In this document: positions 6,109-13,583 of the stretch, piece after piece | How the letters are laid out: the number at the start of each line of letters is the position of its first letter | Position numbering within the stretch: the first letter of the stretch is position 1 | Assembly (NCBI GenBank): GCA_030018895.1 | Contig: JASEHM010000003.1 | Coordinates: 1-15,354, forward strand | Reading direction: 5' to 3' | Source: Candidatus Omnitrophota bacterium | Lineage (GTDB): Bacteria; Omnitrophota; Gorgyraeia; Gygaellales; Profunditerraquicolaceae | Length of the DNA stretch: 15,354 nt | Program-made: the position numbers and the translations under genes | Notes under the pieces: model-generated | Seen by the model: the letters and a program-made list of their open reading frames with translations, nothing else | What the model was told of the DNA's origin: nothing | Database searches by the model: none

Positions 6109-8424
6109 ATGAAAAATATAAAATCCCAGGCAATGCAGAAGAAAGCCAAACAGCTTATCCCTGGCATGTCTCAGCTTTTGTCTAAGCGGCCAGATATGTT
6201 CTCTCTTGGCGTGTGGCCGGGGTATTACAGTAAAGCTGAAGGCGCGAAGATCTGGGATTTGGATGGAAATGAATACATTGATATGAGTATCGGTGGGATT
6301 GGTGCGAATGTTCTTGGTTATGCCGACCCAGATGTTAATGCCGCGGTTATTGAAGCGATTAAGAACGGTTCGAGCTCGTCGCTTAATTGTCCAGAAGAGG
6401 TTGAATTGGCAGAAGAGCTATGCCGTATGCATCCATGGGCTGAGGTGGCTCGTTTTGCGCGCAGTGGAGGCGAGTCTATGGCGGTTGCGGTAAGAATTGC
6501 TAGAGCGCATACAGGAAAGGATATGGTTGCTTTTTGTTATGACGATAAAACAGAGATTCTTGCTAAAAGCGGTTTTAAAAAGTTTAAGGACTTAAATGAT
6601 AATGAGGTAGTTGCCACCCTTAATCCCAATACAAACCAATTGGAATATAGACAAATTGAGAAGAGAATAAAATATCCTTTTGCGGGGAAAATGATTCATT
6701 TTGAAGGACAGAGACTTGATTTGATGGTAACTCCAGATCATAAGATATATAGAAAATTTTCTTTAAGAAATGGGTGCCATTTTAAATTAGTAGAGGCCAG
6801 GTCCGTTTTAAAAGCAAAAACAATGACTCGAATGACTTCTGTATGTAAATGGGAAGGCGAGGCCAATGAAAAAGTTAGTATTCCTAGTCTAATAGGGCAG
6901 ACACGGCCGACAAAAGGTATCTACTCATTTTCGATGAAAAATTTTGTTGAATTTATGGGCTGGTATTTATCTAAAGGCTGCTATACAGAACAAAAAAGAG
7001 GCAGATATGAAGTAGTCATAACTCAAGACAGAAAGAATTCAGCAAAAAGCAGAAAAATATTTTCGACAATTAAAAAATTAGGGTTTACTCCATACAGAAA
7101 TAGCCATCATATTTGTTTTAATTCCAAAGAATTGGTTCAGTATTTAAAACAGTTTGGTAAATGTAAAAATAAATATATTCCGGACTGGATAAAGAATTTA
7201 ACAGTTGAGTATCTTTCTGTTTTTGCGGAAGCTATGGTAAAAGGAGATGGAACTTTTGAAAAGGGCAGAATGAGAAAGTTTTATTCCACATCTTATAAAT
7301 TAATAGATGGAATGCAGGAGGTATTATTAAAATTAGGTTATTCCACGATTGTTTCGGAATATAGAAATACAGGATTTTCTAAAGATAAAGTATATCATTT
7401 AAATATAAGTAAAGAAAAAGTTTTAGGAAGTTGGCCAAAAGAGAAATACTATAAGGGAGATGTATATTGTGTAACCGTGTCCAATCATGTTATTCTCGTA
7501 AGGCGAAATGGTAAAATCGCGTGGTCGGGAAATTGCGGTTACCACGGCTGGCATGACTGGTATTTGGCCGCCAATGTCGGTACTGAAAATGCGTTGGGAG
7601 AATATCTTATCCCCGGATTAATTTCTACCGGCGTGCCTAAAGCGCTTAAAGGTACGGCGCAGACATTTAAATATAATGACATCAATAGCCTCAAAACAGT
7701 GGTTGCTGCGCATAAAGGTAAGATTGCCGCGATTATTATGGAACCGGTACGGAGCGCTCAACCGGTGGCAGGTTTTTTAGAGGGCGTTAGACGGTTGGCG
7801 GATAAGGAAGGGGCTGTTTTTATCATTGACGAGATATCAGCTGGATTTCGTATGAACTGTGGTGGTGCACATTTGACTTATGGGATTAAACCGGACATCG
7901 CAGTCTTCTCGAAGGCTTTGGGCAACGGTTATCCTATTGCGGCTATTATTGGCCGTGCTTGCGTTATGGAATCTGCGCAAAAAAGTTTTATCAGTAGCAC
8001 GATGTGGACAGAGCGCATTGGCCCAGTTGCGGGATTGGCCACGATAAGAAAATTTCAGGCAGTTAAGGCGCACGAGCATCTTATAGAAATAGGGTACGCT
8101 GTTCAGGAAGGGTGGGAGGCAGTTAGTAAGCGCCATGGTTTGCCAATTAAGATTTCTGGAATATATCCGCTTAGCCATTTTGTTTTTGATGATCAGGAAC
8201 ATCTTGTCATGAAAGCATTTTTTGTGCAGGAAATGTTGGCGAAAGGGTTTTTGGCGTCAAATCTGTTTTATTCTATGTTTGCGCATACTAAAAAACATGT
8301 TGCGGCATATTTGATAGCGGTGGATGAAGTATTTGGGAGCATCAGGCTGTTAAAAGATACCTGCAGGCTGCGCTCCGCGTTAAAAGGCGATCCGTCTGCT
8401 GCGGGTTTCAAACGGATTACTTAG
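6109..8424 (+). CDS. Class III (glutamate-1-semialdehyde aminomutase-like) aminotransferase interrupted by an intein
   Basis: The 771-residue precursor consists of N-extein 1-142, intein 143-475 and C-extein 476-771. Spliced, it is a 438-residue PLP enzyme, normal for this family. The host shows GAKIWDLDGNEYIDM, a glycine-rich SGGESMAVAVRIAR region, GYHGWHDWY after the junction, FIIDEISAGFR with D574 (PLP nitrogen partner), and the Schiff-base lysine K602 in FSKALGNGYPIAA. Such enzymes occur in nonulosonic-acid and O-antigen clusters, where they probably transfer or move an amino group on a sugar. The substrate here is unknown; haem synthesis is unlikely, given the neighbours. It starts 11 bases after the PseC fusion with a weak ribosome site, and its TAG is directly followed by the ATG of the aldo/keto reductase. 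The intein splits the active-site YHG motif, so activity should require splicing. Confidence 0.9.
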   Translation: MKNIKSQAMQKKAKQLIPGMSQLLSKRPDMFSLGVWPGYYSKAEGAKIWDLDGNEYIDMSIGGIGANVLGYADPDVNAAVIEAIKNGSSSSLNCPEEVELAEELCRMHPWAEVARFARSGGESMAVAVRIARAHTGKDMVAFCYDDKTEILAKSGFKKFKDLNDNEVVATLNPNTNQLEYRQIEKRIKYPFAGKMIHFEGQRLDLMVTPDHKIYRKFSLRNGCHFKLVEARSVLKAKTMTRMTSVCKWEGEANEKVSIPSLIGQTRPTKGIYSFSMKNFVEFMGWYLSKGCYTEQKRGRYEVVITQDRKNSAKSRKIFSTIKKLGFTPYRNSHHICFNSKELVQYLKQFGKCKNKYIPDWIKNLTVEYLSVFAEAMVKGDGTFEKGRMRKFYSTSYKLIDGMQEVLLKLGYSTIVSEYRNTGFSKDKVYHLNISKEKVLGSWPKEKYYKGDVYCVTVSNHVILVRRNGKIAWSGNCGYHGWHDWYLAANVGTENALGEYLIPGLISTGVPKALKGTAQTFKYNDINSLKTVVAAHKGKIAAIIMEPVRSAQPVAGFLEGVRRLADKEGAVFIIDEISAGFRMNCGGAHLTYGIKPDIAVFSKALGNGYPIAAIIGRACVMESAQKSFISSTMWTERIGPVAGLATIRKFQAVKAHEHLIEIGYAVQEGWEAVSKRHGLPIKISGIYPLSHFVFDDQEHLVMKAFFVQEMLAKGFLASNLFYSMFAHTKKHVAAYLIAVDEVFGSIRLLKDTCRLRSALKGDPSAAGFKRIT
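6535..7533 (+). mobile_element. Intein with LAGLIDADG-type homing endonuclease domain
   Basis: 333 residues in frame, beginning at Cys (CYDDKTEILAKSG, block A) and ending at Asn before a Cys (AWSGN followed by CGYHG). Removing it restores the continuous family sequence VAFCGYHGWHDWY, which fixes both junctions. Block B is visible as LMVTPDH (Thr66 and His69 of the intein). Endonuclease motifs are FMGWYLSKG (intein residues about 140-148) and VFAEAMVKGDG (about 229-239). Blocks F and G are VYCVTVSNHVILVRRNGK and IAWSGN. The usual penultimate His is Gly; I recall other inteins with a VRRNGK...GN ending, some in phage genes. The first endonuclease motif has Lys where Asp or Glu is expected, so cutting may be lost while splicing persists. 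Nucleophiles are Cys at 1 and Cys at +1. Confidence 0.93.
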
Positions 8425-9309
8425 ATGATCGATAGATTAGTTCTTGGCGTCGTTCAGCTCGGCATGCCCTATGGGATCAATAATAAGATCGGTAAGCCGG
8501 ATTTTAATAGCGCGTGCGATATTGTTAAAACAGCTTTTGATAATGGAATTACGCGTTTTGATACAGCTCAGGCATATGGGGATAGTGAAGAGATCTTGGG
8601 TAATGTTTTCGATAAGCTTAAAATAAATAAGAAGGTCAAAGTTTATAGTAAATTGGATCCTAAACTTAACTTGTGCGATGAGTTCGCTGTCCAACAATCG
8701 GTTGAGGATTCTTTGTGTAAACTTAAGATTAATCAACTTGAAGGTTTGTTATTACATCATGAAGACAGTTTAAATTATTGGGATAAAGGATTAGGCAGTA
8801 TGTTGCAGGGGTTGGTTACTAAGGGTAAGGTAAAGTTAGTAGGTGCGTCGTTTTATTCGCCGCAAAAAGCTTTTGATGCTTTGGATATTGATGGAATCGA
8901 TATAATTCAGGTGCCGGCGAATATTCTCGATCGGCGGTTTGAAAATGTAGGAGTTTTTAAAAAAGCCAAAGAATGCAATAAAGATGTCTTTGTGCGAAGT
9001 GTTTTTCTTCAAGGACTTTTATTAATGCCCCTTGCCTGTGTTCCTGTTTCAATGAAATATGTTTTACCTTATTTAGAGCAGTTAGAAAAGATGGCTTTTG
9101 ATTTAAGCTTAAACCGCCAGGAGTTGGTTTTGCGGTATGCCGGTCAAAGGTGGCCCGGTTCTTTTGTTTTGTTTGGAGCTGAAACCATGGCGCAGGTTAT
9201 TGATAATTTACGGATTTTCTCAAAAAAGATTATATTAAGTATTAATGAAAATATTTTTAAGAATATACCGGAAAATATTTTGAATCCAATGTTTTGGCCT
9301 AAACTATGA
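8425..9309 (+). CDS. Aldo/keto reductase
   Basis: A 294-residue NAD(P)H-dependent TIM-barrel oxidoreductase. The catalytic tetrad is readable as D46 and Y51 (RFDTAQAYGDSEE), K76 (VYSKL) and H111 or H112 (LLLHHED). A GKVKLVGASFYSP segment and a C-terminal FGAETMAQV cofactor-type segment agree with the family. It is a short version without signal peptide or membrane segments, so cytoplasmic. Its ATG immediately follows the stop of the aminotransferase, and its own TGA overlaps the start of the cytidylyltransferase (ATGA), so the three are probably translated together. Enzymes of this type recur beside SpsF-like cytidylyltransferases in acidic-sugar clusters; the reduced carbonyl substrate is not known. 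Confidence 0.85.
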   Translation: MIDRLVLGVVQLGMPYGINNKIGKPDFNSACDIVKTAFDNGITRFDTAQAYGDSEEILGNVFDKLKINKKVKVYSKLDPKLNLCDEFAVQQSVEDSLCKLKINQLEGLLLHHEDSLNYWDKGLGSMLQGLVTKGKVKLVGASFYSPQKAFDALDIDGIDIIQVPANILDRRFENVGVFKKAKECNKDVFVRSVFLQGLLLMPLACVPVSMKYVLPYLEQLEKMAFDLSLNRQELVLRYAGQRWPGSFVLFGAETMAQVIDNLRIFSKKIILSINENIFKNIPENILNPMFWPKL

Positions 9310-10064
9310 AAAAAGCCTCTGTTATTATTCAAGCCAGAATGGGCTCATCGCGTTTGCCAAACAAAGTTCTTCTACCTTTGGCAGGTAAGCCTGTACTTGA
9401 ACATGTTATACGTCGATGTCAACAGGCACAATTAGTGGATCGGGTTATTTTGGCAACGACCGTGGAAGAAAAAGATCTGGCTGTTGTAAATTTTGCGAGT
9501 GGTTTAAATGTCAGTGTTTTTTGCGGTTCGGTTAACGATGTGCTTGATCGTTATTATCAGACGGCAAGGCTTTTTAAGATCCAGCATATTGTTCGGATTA
9601 CAGCGGATTGTCCGATGATTGATTCTGAAATTATTGACCGGATAATAGATGAATATTTTAAGACAGGAGTAGACTATGCAGCGAATACTTTAGAGGAAAC
9701 TTATCCTGATGGAGAGGATGTTGAGGTTTTTAGTTTTAATGTTTTACAACAGGTTTGGCAAGAGGCAATGATGCTTTCTGAGCGGGAGCATGTTACGGTT
9801 TATATGAGAAAGAGCAAAGCTTTTAAAAAAGTTAACGTGGCGCATGATGTTAACTTAAGCCAACATCGCTGGACATTGGATGAGTCTCGAGATTATGAGA
9901 AGCTATCCGTTATTTTTGGCGCGTTGTATCAAAAAGACGCTTTCTTTCACATGAATGATATTCTGCAATTTTTAGCTAATCATCCGCAGATTGACACGAT
10001 GAACGCAAATATTATGCGTAATCAGGGTTATCAGAAATCACTGACAGATGATAAGGTTGTCTGA
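9306..10064 (+). CDS. SpsF/PseF-type cytidylyltransferase (CMP-nonulosonate synthetase-like)
   Basis: A 252-residue nucleotidyltransferase. The N-terminal signature QARMGSSRLPNK at residues 9-20 and GKPVLEHVIRR at 27-37 are hallmarks of the NeuA/KdsB-like CTP-dependent fold, SpsF branch. Metal-binding acids are likely D101 and D106 in RITADCPMID. A C-terminal SEREHVTVYMRK and HRWTLDESRDY pair is typical of SpsF. The expected reaction is transfer of CMP to a free nonulosonic acid such as pseudaminic acid, the final activation step. It overlaps the aldo/keto reductase by ATGA. A different acceptor is possible, since the SpsF group is broad and few members have been assayed. Confidence 0.85.
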   Translation: MKKASVIIQARMGSSRLPNKVLLPLAGKPVLEHVIRRCQQAQLVDRVILATTVEEKDLAVVNFASGLNVSVFCGSVNDVLDRYYQTARLFKIQHIVRITADCPMIDSEIIDRIIDEYFKTGVDYAANTLEETYPDGEDVEVFSFNVLQQVWQEAMMLSEREHVTVYMRKSKAFKKVNVAHDVNLSQHRWTLDESRDYEKLSVIFGALYQKDAFFHMNDILQFLANHPQIDTMNANIMRNQGYQKSLTDDKVV

Positions 10065-10065
10065 T

Positions 10066-10845
10066 ATGTTAAAGATTGGGATTAAATTATGGTCTATGAA
10101 TATAGAAGTTTTGTCTCAAGTTAGCGATATGCACTCTCGCGATTTTTTTGATTATATTGAGCTGTATTTTGTTCCTGGCACATTGCAAGAAGTTGAGAAT
10201 CGTTGGGATGGGTTAAAAATTCCTTTCGTTATTCATGCGCCGCATTTTGGGCATGGTTTTAATTTGGCTGATGAAAATTTAAGAGATTCTAATTTTAAAA
10301 TATTCAAAGACGTTCTTCGTTGCGCAGATATATTAAGAGCAGATATGATAATTGCTCATGGCGGAAATGGCGGCACCAAGAGCGAGGCTATCCGTCAACT
10401 TAAAATTTTAAAAGATTCTCGGGTAATTATTGAAAATAAGCCAAGGCTAGGGCTCAATGGCAAAGAATGCATTGGATGCACTCCAGAAGATATTGTTGAA
10501 ATTGTAAATGAATGCGGACTAAAAGGATTTGTGTTAGATTTTAATCACGCCGTATGCGCTGCCAGGTCTGTTTCTTATGAACCTTTAGAGTATATCAGGC
10601 GATTTTTAAGCATAAACCCAAAAATGTTTCATTTAGGAGATGGAGATTATTATTCATTGGTAGATACGCATATGAATTTAGGTCACGGAACTATGCCTTT
10701 AACTGAATTCATTGCTTTTTTATTTCAAGAGGCAAGTGTGACATTAGAGACCCCTAATGATTTTTCCAAAGGTTTTCGAGATTTTGAGGAAAATAGAGTA
10801 TTTTTCAATCTTCTTTTAGATAGCAGTTTAAGGAAAACTAATTAA
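10066..10845 (+). CDS. Xylose-isomerase-like TIM-barrel protein (AP endonuclease family 2 fold)
   Basis: 259 residues from the ATG at 10066, preferred over an in-frame ATG at 10048 because it lies just after the upstream stop (10062-10064) and 9 bases after AAGG. Candidate metal ligands follow the barrel order: H57 and H60 in VIHAPH, H98 in IIAHGG, E123 in IIENKP, D158 and H161 in LDFNHA, H189 and D192 in FHLGDG, and E228 in TLETP. This is the pattern of sugar isomerases, epimerases and endonuclease IV-type enzymes. DNA repair is unlikely in this setting; a sugar isomerase, epimerase or aldol-type role in the acidic-sugar pathway is an inference. The substrate is unknown. A 97-base gap with a hairpin follows. 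Confidence 0.75.
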   Translation: MLKIGIKLWSMNIEVLSQVSDMHSRDFFDYIELYFVPGTLQEVENRWDGLKIPFVIHAPHFGHGFNLADENLRDSNFKIFKDVLRCADILRADMIIAHGGNGGTKSEAIRQLKILKDSRVIIENKPRLGLNGKECIGCTPEDIVEIVNECGLKGFVLDFNHAVCAARSVSYEPLEYIRRFLSINPKMFHLGDGDYYSLVDTHMNLGHGTMPLTEFIAFLFQEASVTLETPNDFSKGFRDFEENRVFFNLLLDSSLRKTN

Positions 10846-10856
10846 TTTTATACATT

Positions 10857-10916
10857 CGTCCCGCTTTAGCGTGGCTTAGTATTTGGCTCCAAGAAGCCAC
10901 TCCGCTTATGACGGGG
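10857..10916. repeat. Imperfect hairpin in the gap before the PseI-type gene
   Basis: The core is a perfect 7-bp inverted repeat GTGGCTT (10871-10877) and AAGCCAC (10894-10900) around a 16-base loop. Outside it the arms match loosely and end in CCCG on the left and CGGG on the right. It is GC-richer than its surroundings and is not followed by a T run, so it does not look like an intrinsic terminator. It could be a repetitive palindromic element, an mRNA-stabilising stem or a translation-control structure; it lies 26 bases before the next start codon. Confidence 0.45.
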
Positions 10917-10942
10917 CAAAACTTCATTTGGCAGGGCATAAT

Positions 10943-11995
10943 ATGTTTAATGTGAAAGGCAGGAATATAGGAGTTAGCGAGGCTCCATTTGTGATTGCTG
11001 AGATGTCTGGTAATCACAATCAGTCTTTGGAATGCGCATTTCAAATTATCGAAGCTGCGGCAAATGCTGGCGTTGATGCTTTAAAGATACAGACTTATAC
11101 AGCAGATACTATGACCATTGATTCGCAAAATTCGGATTTTATGATTAACGATGAAAAAAGTTTATGGAAAGGGCAGAGTCTTTATCAACTTTATCAGAAG
11201 GCATATACGCCATGGGAGTGGCAAAAAGAGATTTTTAAGAAATGTCATGATCTTGGGATTATAGGTTTTAGCACTCCTTTTGATGTAACTGCGGTTGATT
11301 TTCTTGAAAAATTAAATGTGCCTTGTTATAAAATAGCTTCATTTGAAAATACAGATCACATCCTTCTTAGAAAAGTGGCCAGTACACATAAGCCGGTTTT
11401 TATGTCTATAGGAATGGCTACGTTGGAAGAGATTTCTGAATCAGTATCATTATTAAAAGAAAACGGTTGTACTTCTCTTGCTCTGTTAAAATGTACTAGT
11501 TCTTATCCGGCGTTACCAAATGAATCGAATATTATTACTATAAAAGATATTTGCGGAAAGTTTTCTTGTTGTGCGGTAGGGCTATCAGACCATACAATGG
11601 GTTTTGGAGTTGCTGTTGCAAGCATTGCGTTAGGGAGTAGTATCATAGAGAAGCATTTTACGCTTTCTCGCGCTGAAGGAGGTGTTGATTCTGCTTTCTC
11701 TGTTGAGCCTGAAGAAATGAAACGATTAATAGAAGAATGTAAAAAAGCCTGGCAATCCATAGGTGAAATTAAATATGGTCCTACTAATAGTGAAATAAGC
11801 GCATTTAAATATAGGCGCTCGCTTTATTTTGTAAGTAATCTTAGAAAAGGAGAAAAGATTACAGCAATGAATGTTCGTTCAATAAGACCCGCCTTTGGAC
11901 TTGCTACTAAATATTATGATTTTATTTTGGGGCGTCGCGTGGCAAAAGATGTGGAAAAAGGCACGCCTGTTAGTTGGGATTTGGTGGGAGAATAA
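10943..11995 (+). CDS. pseI: Pseudaminic/N-acetylneuraminate-type synthase (PseI/NeuB family)
   Basis: Condenses phosphoenolpyruvate with a 6-deoxy amino-hexose (in the pseudaminic route, 2,4-diacetamido-2,4,6-trideoxy-L-altrose) to build the nine-carbon acid; metal-dependent. From the ATG at 10943 it has 350 residues, the usual size. The earlier TTG at 10883 would add 20 residues read from the hairpin, so it is rejected. Visible are AEMSGNHNQ (residues 19-27), KIQTYTADTMT, STPFD, SDHTMG with H217, and EKHFTL with H238, the likely metal histidines. Residues about 291-350 form an antifreeze-like SAF domain (RRSLYF...KGEKIT). Legionaminic or sialic acid substrates cannot be excluded by sequence alone; PseB and PseC upstream favour pseudaminic acid. 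Confidence 0.9.
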   Translation: MFNVKGRNIGVSEAPFVIAEMSGNHNQSLECAFQIIEAAANAGVDALKIQTYTADTMTIDSQNSDFMINDEKSLWKGQSLYQLYQKAYTPWEWQKEIFKKCHDLGIIGFSTPFDVTAVDFLEKLNVPCYKIASFENTDHILLRKVASTHKPVFMSIGMATLEEISESVSLLKENGCTSLALLKCTSSYPALPNESNIITIKDICGKFSCCAVGLSDHTMGFGVAVASIALGSSIIEKHFTLSRAEGGVDSAFSVEPEEMKRLIEECKKAWQSIGEIKYGPTNSEISAFKYRRSLYFVSNLRKGEKITAMNVRSIRPAFGLATKYYDFILGRRVAKDVEKGTPVSWDLVGE

Positions 11996-11997
11996 AA

Positions 11998-12894
11998 ATG
12001 CGTAAGGCAAATATTAAACTTAAATTGATTCACAAGACCCAAGGATATTGGCAGTATTATCCGTTACCTTTGGAAAAGGATTTACAGCGATATTATGCTA
12101 AAAAATATTTTCAACTAGGAAAAGGGAGCTATGCCACAACCTATACAGAGGAAGAGAAACGGTATTTTCGTCTTAAGGCAAATTTGATTTTTCGTCAGAT
12201 TCGCCGGTTTAAGACGGGTGGGCATTTGAATACATTTTTAGACGTTGGATGTGGGGAAGGATGGCTTCTTAATAGGATGTATCAAGCTGGGATGAAAGTA
12301 AAAGGTTTAGATTTTAGCGATTTTGGATTAATGAAATTCCATCGGCATTTAAAAAGCAGTTTTGTTAAAGGAAATGTTTTTAGCTTATTGGAGGCGGAAC
12401 AAAAGTCAAAACAGAAATATAATATTGTTGCCCTTGCTAATGTGATTGAACATGTGGTTGATCCAAAAAAAATGATATATTTATTAAAAAAAATATTATC
12501 GCGTAATGGAATTCTAATTATCATTGCTCCTAATGATTTTTCATATCTACATAAGCATTTATTGAAAGAACAATATATTTCAAAGAAGTTTTGGCTTGCC
12601 TATCCTGACCATATTTCTTACTTTAATAAAGATAGTATGGAAAAATTTCTCATTAAGGGAGGATTTAAGGTTGAGACGGTTGTCGCAGATAACCCTATTG
12701 ATCTTAACTTAATGAACTCGAATACGAACTATATTAATGACCGCAGTAAGGGCAAAGAAACGCATTATTTCCGTGTGCGTACGGATAATTTTTTGGCAAG
12801 TATTAGCGAGGATAAACTTTTGGATCTCTATACTATTTTGGGGTCTATGGGCGTTGGGCGTGACCTGAATTATTATTGTTCTTTAAAGACATGA
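11998..12894 (+). CDS. SAM-dependent class I methyltransferase
   Basis: 298 residues from the ATG at 11998, chosen over a TTG at 11974 because GGGAG lies 7 bases upstream. The N-terminal segment YYPLPLEKDLQRYYAKKYF is common in methyltransferases of polysaccharide clusters. The SAM motif FLDVGCGEGW is at residues about 80-89, an acidic GLDFSD follows motif I, and ALANVIEHVVDP marks the Methyltransf_23-type motif. The likely target is a hydroxyl or amine of a sugar nucleotide or glycan, but nothing in the sequence identifies it. Its TGA overlaps the start of the phosphoesterase (ATGA), so it belongs to the translationally coupled tail of the cluster. Confidence 0.85.
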   Translation: MRKANIKLKLIHKTQGYWQYYPLPLEKDLQRYYAKKYFQLGKGSYATTYTEEEKRYFRLKANLIFRQIRRFKTGGHLNTFLDVGCGEGWLLNRMYQAGMKVKGLDFSDFGLMKFHRHLKSSFVKGNVFSLLEAEQKSKQKYNIVALANVIEHVVDPKKMIYLLKKILSRNGILIIIAPNDFSYLHKHLLKEQYISKKFWLAYPDHISYFNKDSMEKFLIKGGFKVETVVADNPIDLNLMNSNTNYINDRSKGKETHYFRVRTDNFLASISEDKLLDLYTILGSMGVGRDLNYYCSLKT

Positions 12895-13583
12895 AAATCG
12901 GACTATTTGCGGATATCCACGGAAACATTTATTCGTTCGAAAAAATATGGAAGAAGCTCAAACATGAATTTTGTGATAGGTATTTTTTTTTAGGAGATGT
13001 TTGCGGATATTATTATCATCAAAATGACATAATCGAAGCTTTGCGGAGAAATAAAGATATCCTTAGTATTTTAGGCAACCACGACGCTCTGTTTTTTAAT
13101 ACGCAGGAAGATAAAAAACTTGAAAAAGAATACGCTAGAAAATATGGAAATTCCTGCGTATCTTTGAAAAAAAGTATAACGGTAGAAAATTATGTTTTTT
13201 TAAAGGGATTACCTGATAGATATATCTTAGAAAAAGAAGCAATAGCATTTTTTCATGGCAGTCCCTGGAAAACATTGGATGAATATGTTTATCCTGATGA
13301 TTCTTTAGAGCGATTCGAGCAACTTCCACAGCGAGTAGTTATTCTCGGCCACACTCACTATCCTATGGATAGAAACGCTGGGCGGGTAAGAGTGTTAAAC
13401 CCGGGATCAAGCGGTCAACCAAGAGATTGTAATGAACCCAGTTATGCTGTTTTCGATACTAAAACAGGTAAGGCCTACTTTAAACGAGTTAACTACGATG
13501 TCAAATTTCTTATAAGAGACATAAGAAGGAATAAAGAAAGTAACCCGTATTTGTGGAAAGTATTAAAAAAAGGAATTAAATGA
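12891..13583 (+). CDS. Calcineurin-like metallophosphoesterase (YfcE/MJ0936-like)
   Basis: 230 residues from the ATG at 12891, which overlaps the previous stop; an upstream TTG at 12876 is less likely. All dinuclear-metal motifs are intact: DIHGN (D8, H10), GDVCGY (D36), GNHDAL (N63, H64), FFHGSP (H122) and GHTHYP (H154, H156). NPGSSGQPRD is the signature of the small YfcE-like group. The enzyme should hydrolyse a phosphate mono- or diester. In this cluster a role in removing phosphate or a nucleotide from a sugar intermediate is conceivable, but no substrate can be read from the sequence. It overlaps the ATP-grasp gene by ATGA. Confidence 0.88.
   Translation: MKIGLFADIHGNIYSFEKIWKKLKHEFCDRYFFLGDVCGYYYHQNDIIEALRRNKDILSILGNHDALFFNTQEDKKLEKEYARKYGNSCVSLKKSITVENYVFLKGLPDRYILEKEAIAFFHGSPWKTLDEYVYPDDSLERFEQLPQRVVILGHTHYPMDRNAGRVRVLNPGSSGQPRDCNEPSYAVFDTKTGKAYFKRVNYDVKFLIRDIRRNKESNPYLWKVLKKGIK

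Noticed and set aside
7837..8202. Minus-strand open frame of 121 codons
   Set aside because: It overlaps the C-extein with the PLP lysine of the class III aminotransferase; an antisense shadow.
10857..10916. Hairpin as a rho-independent terminator
   Set aside because: No T tract follows the right arm and the downstream genes continue the same pathway on the same strand.
10927..10939. TGGCAGGGCATAA resembling the heptamer repeat
   Set aside because: Only about one and a half units with no inverted partner nearby; it also serves as the likely ribosome-binding region, so chance similarity is sufficient.
10883..10942. TTG-started extension of the PseI-type synthase
   Set aside because: The extra 20 residues come from the intergenic hairpin and match nothing in the family; the protein from 10943 has the normal length.
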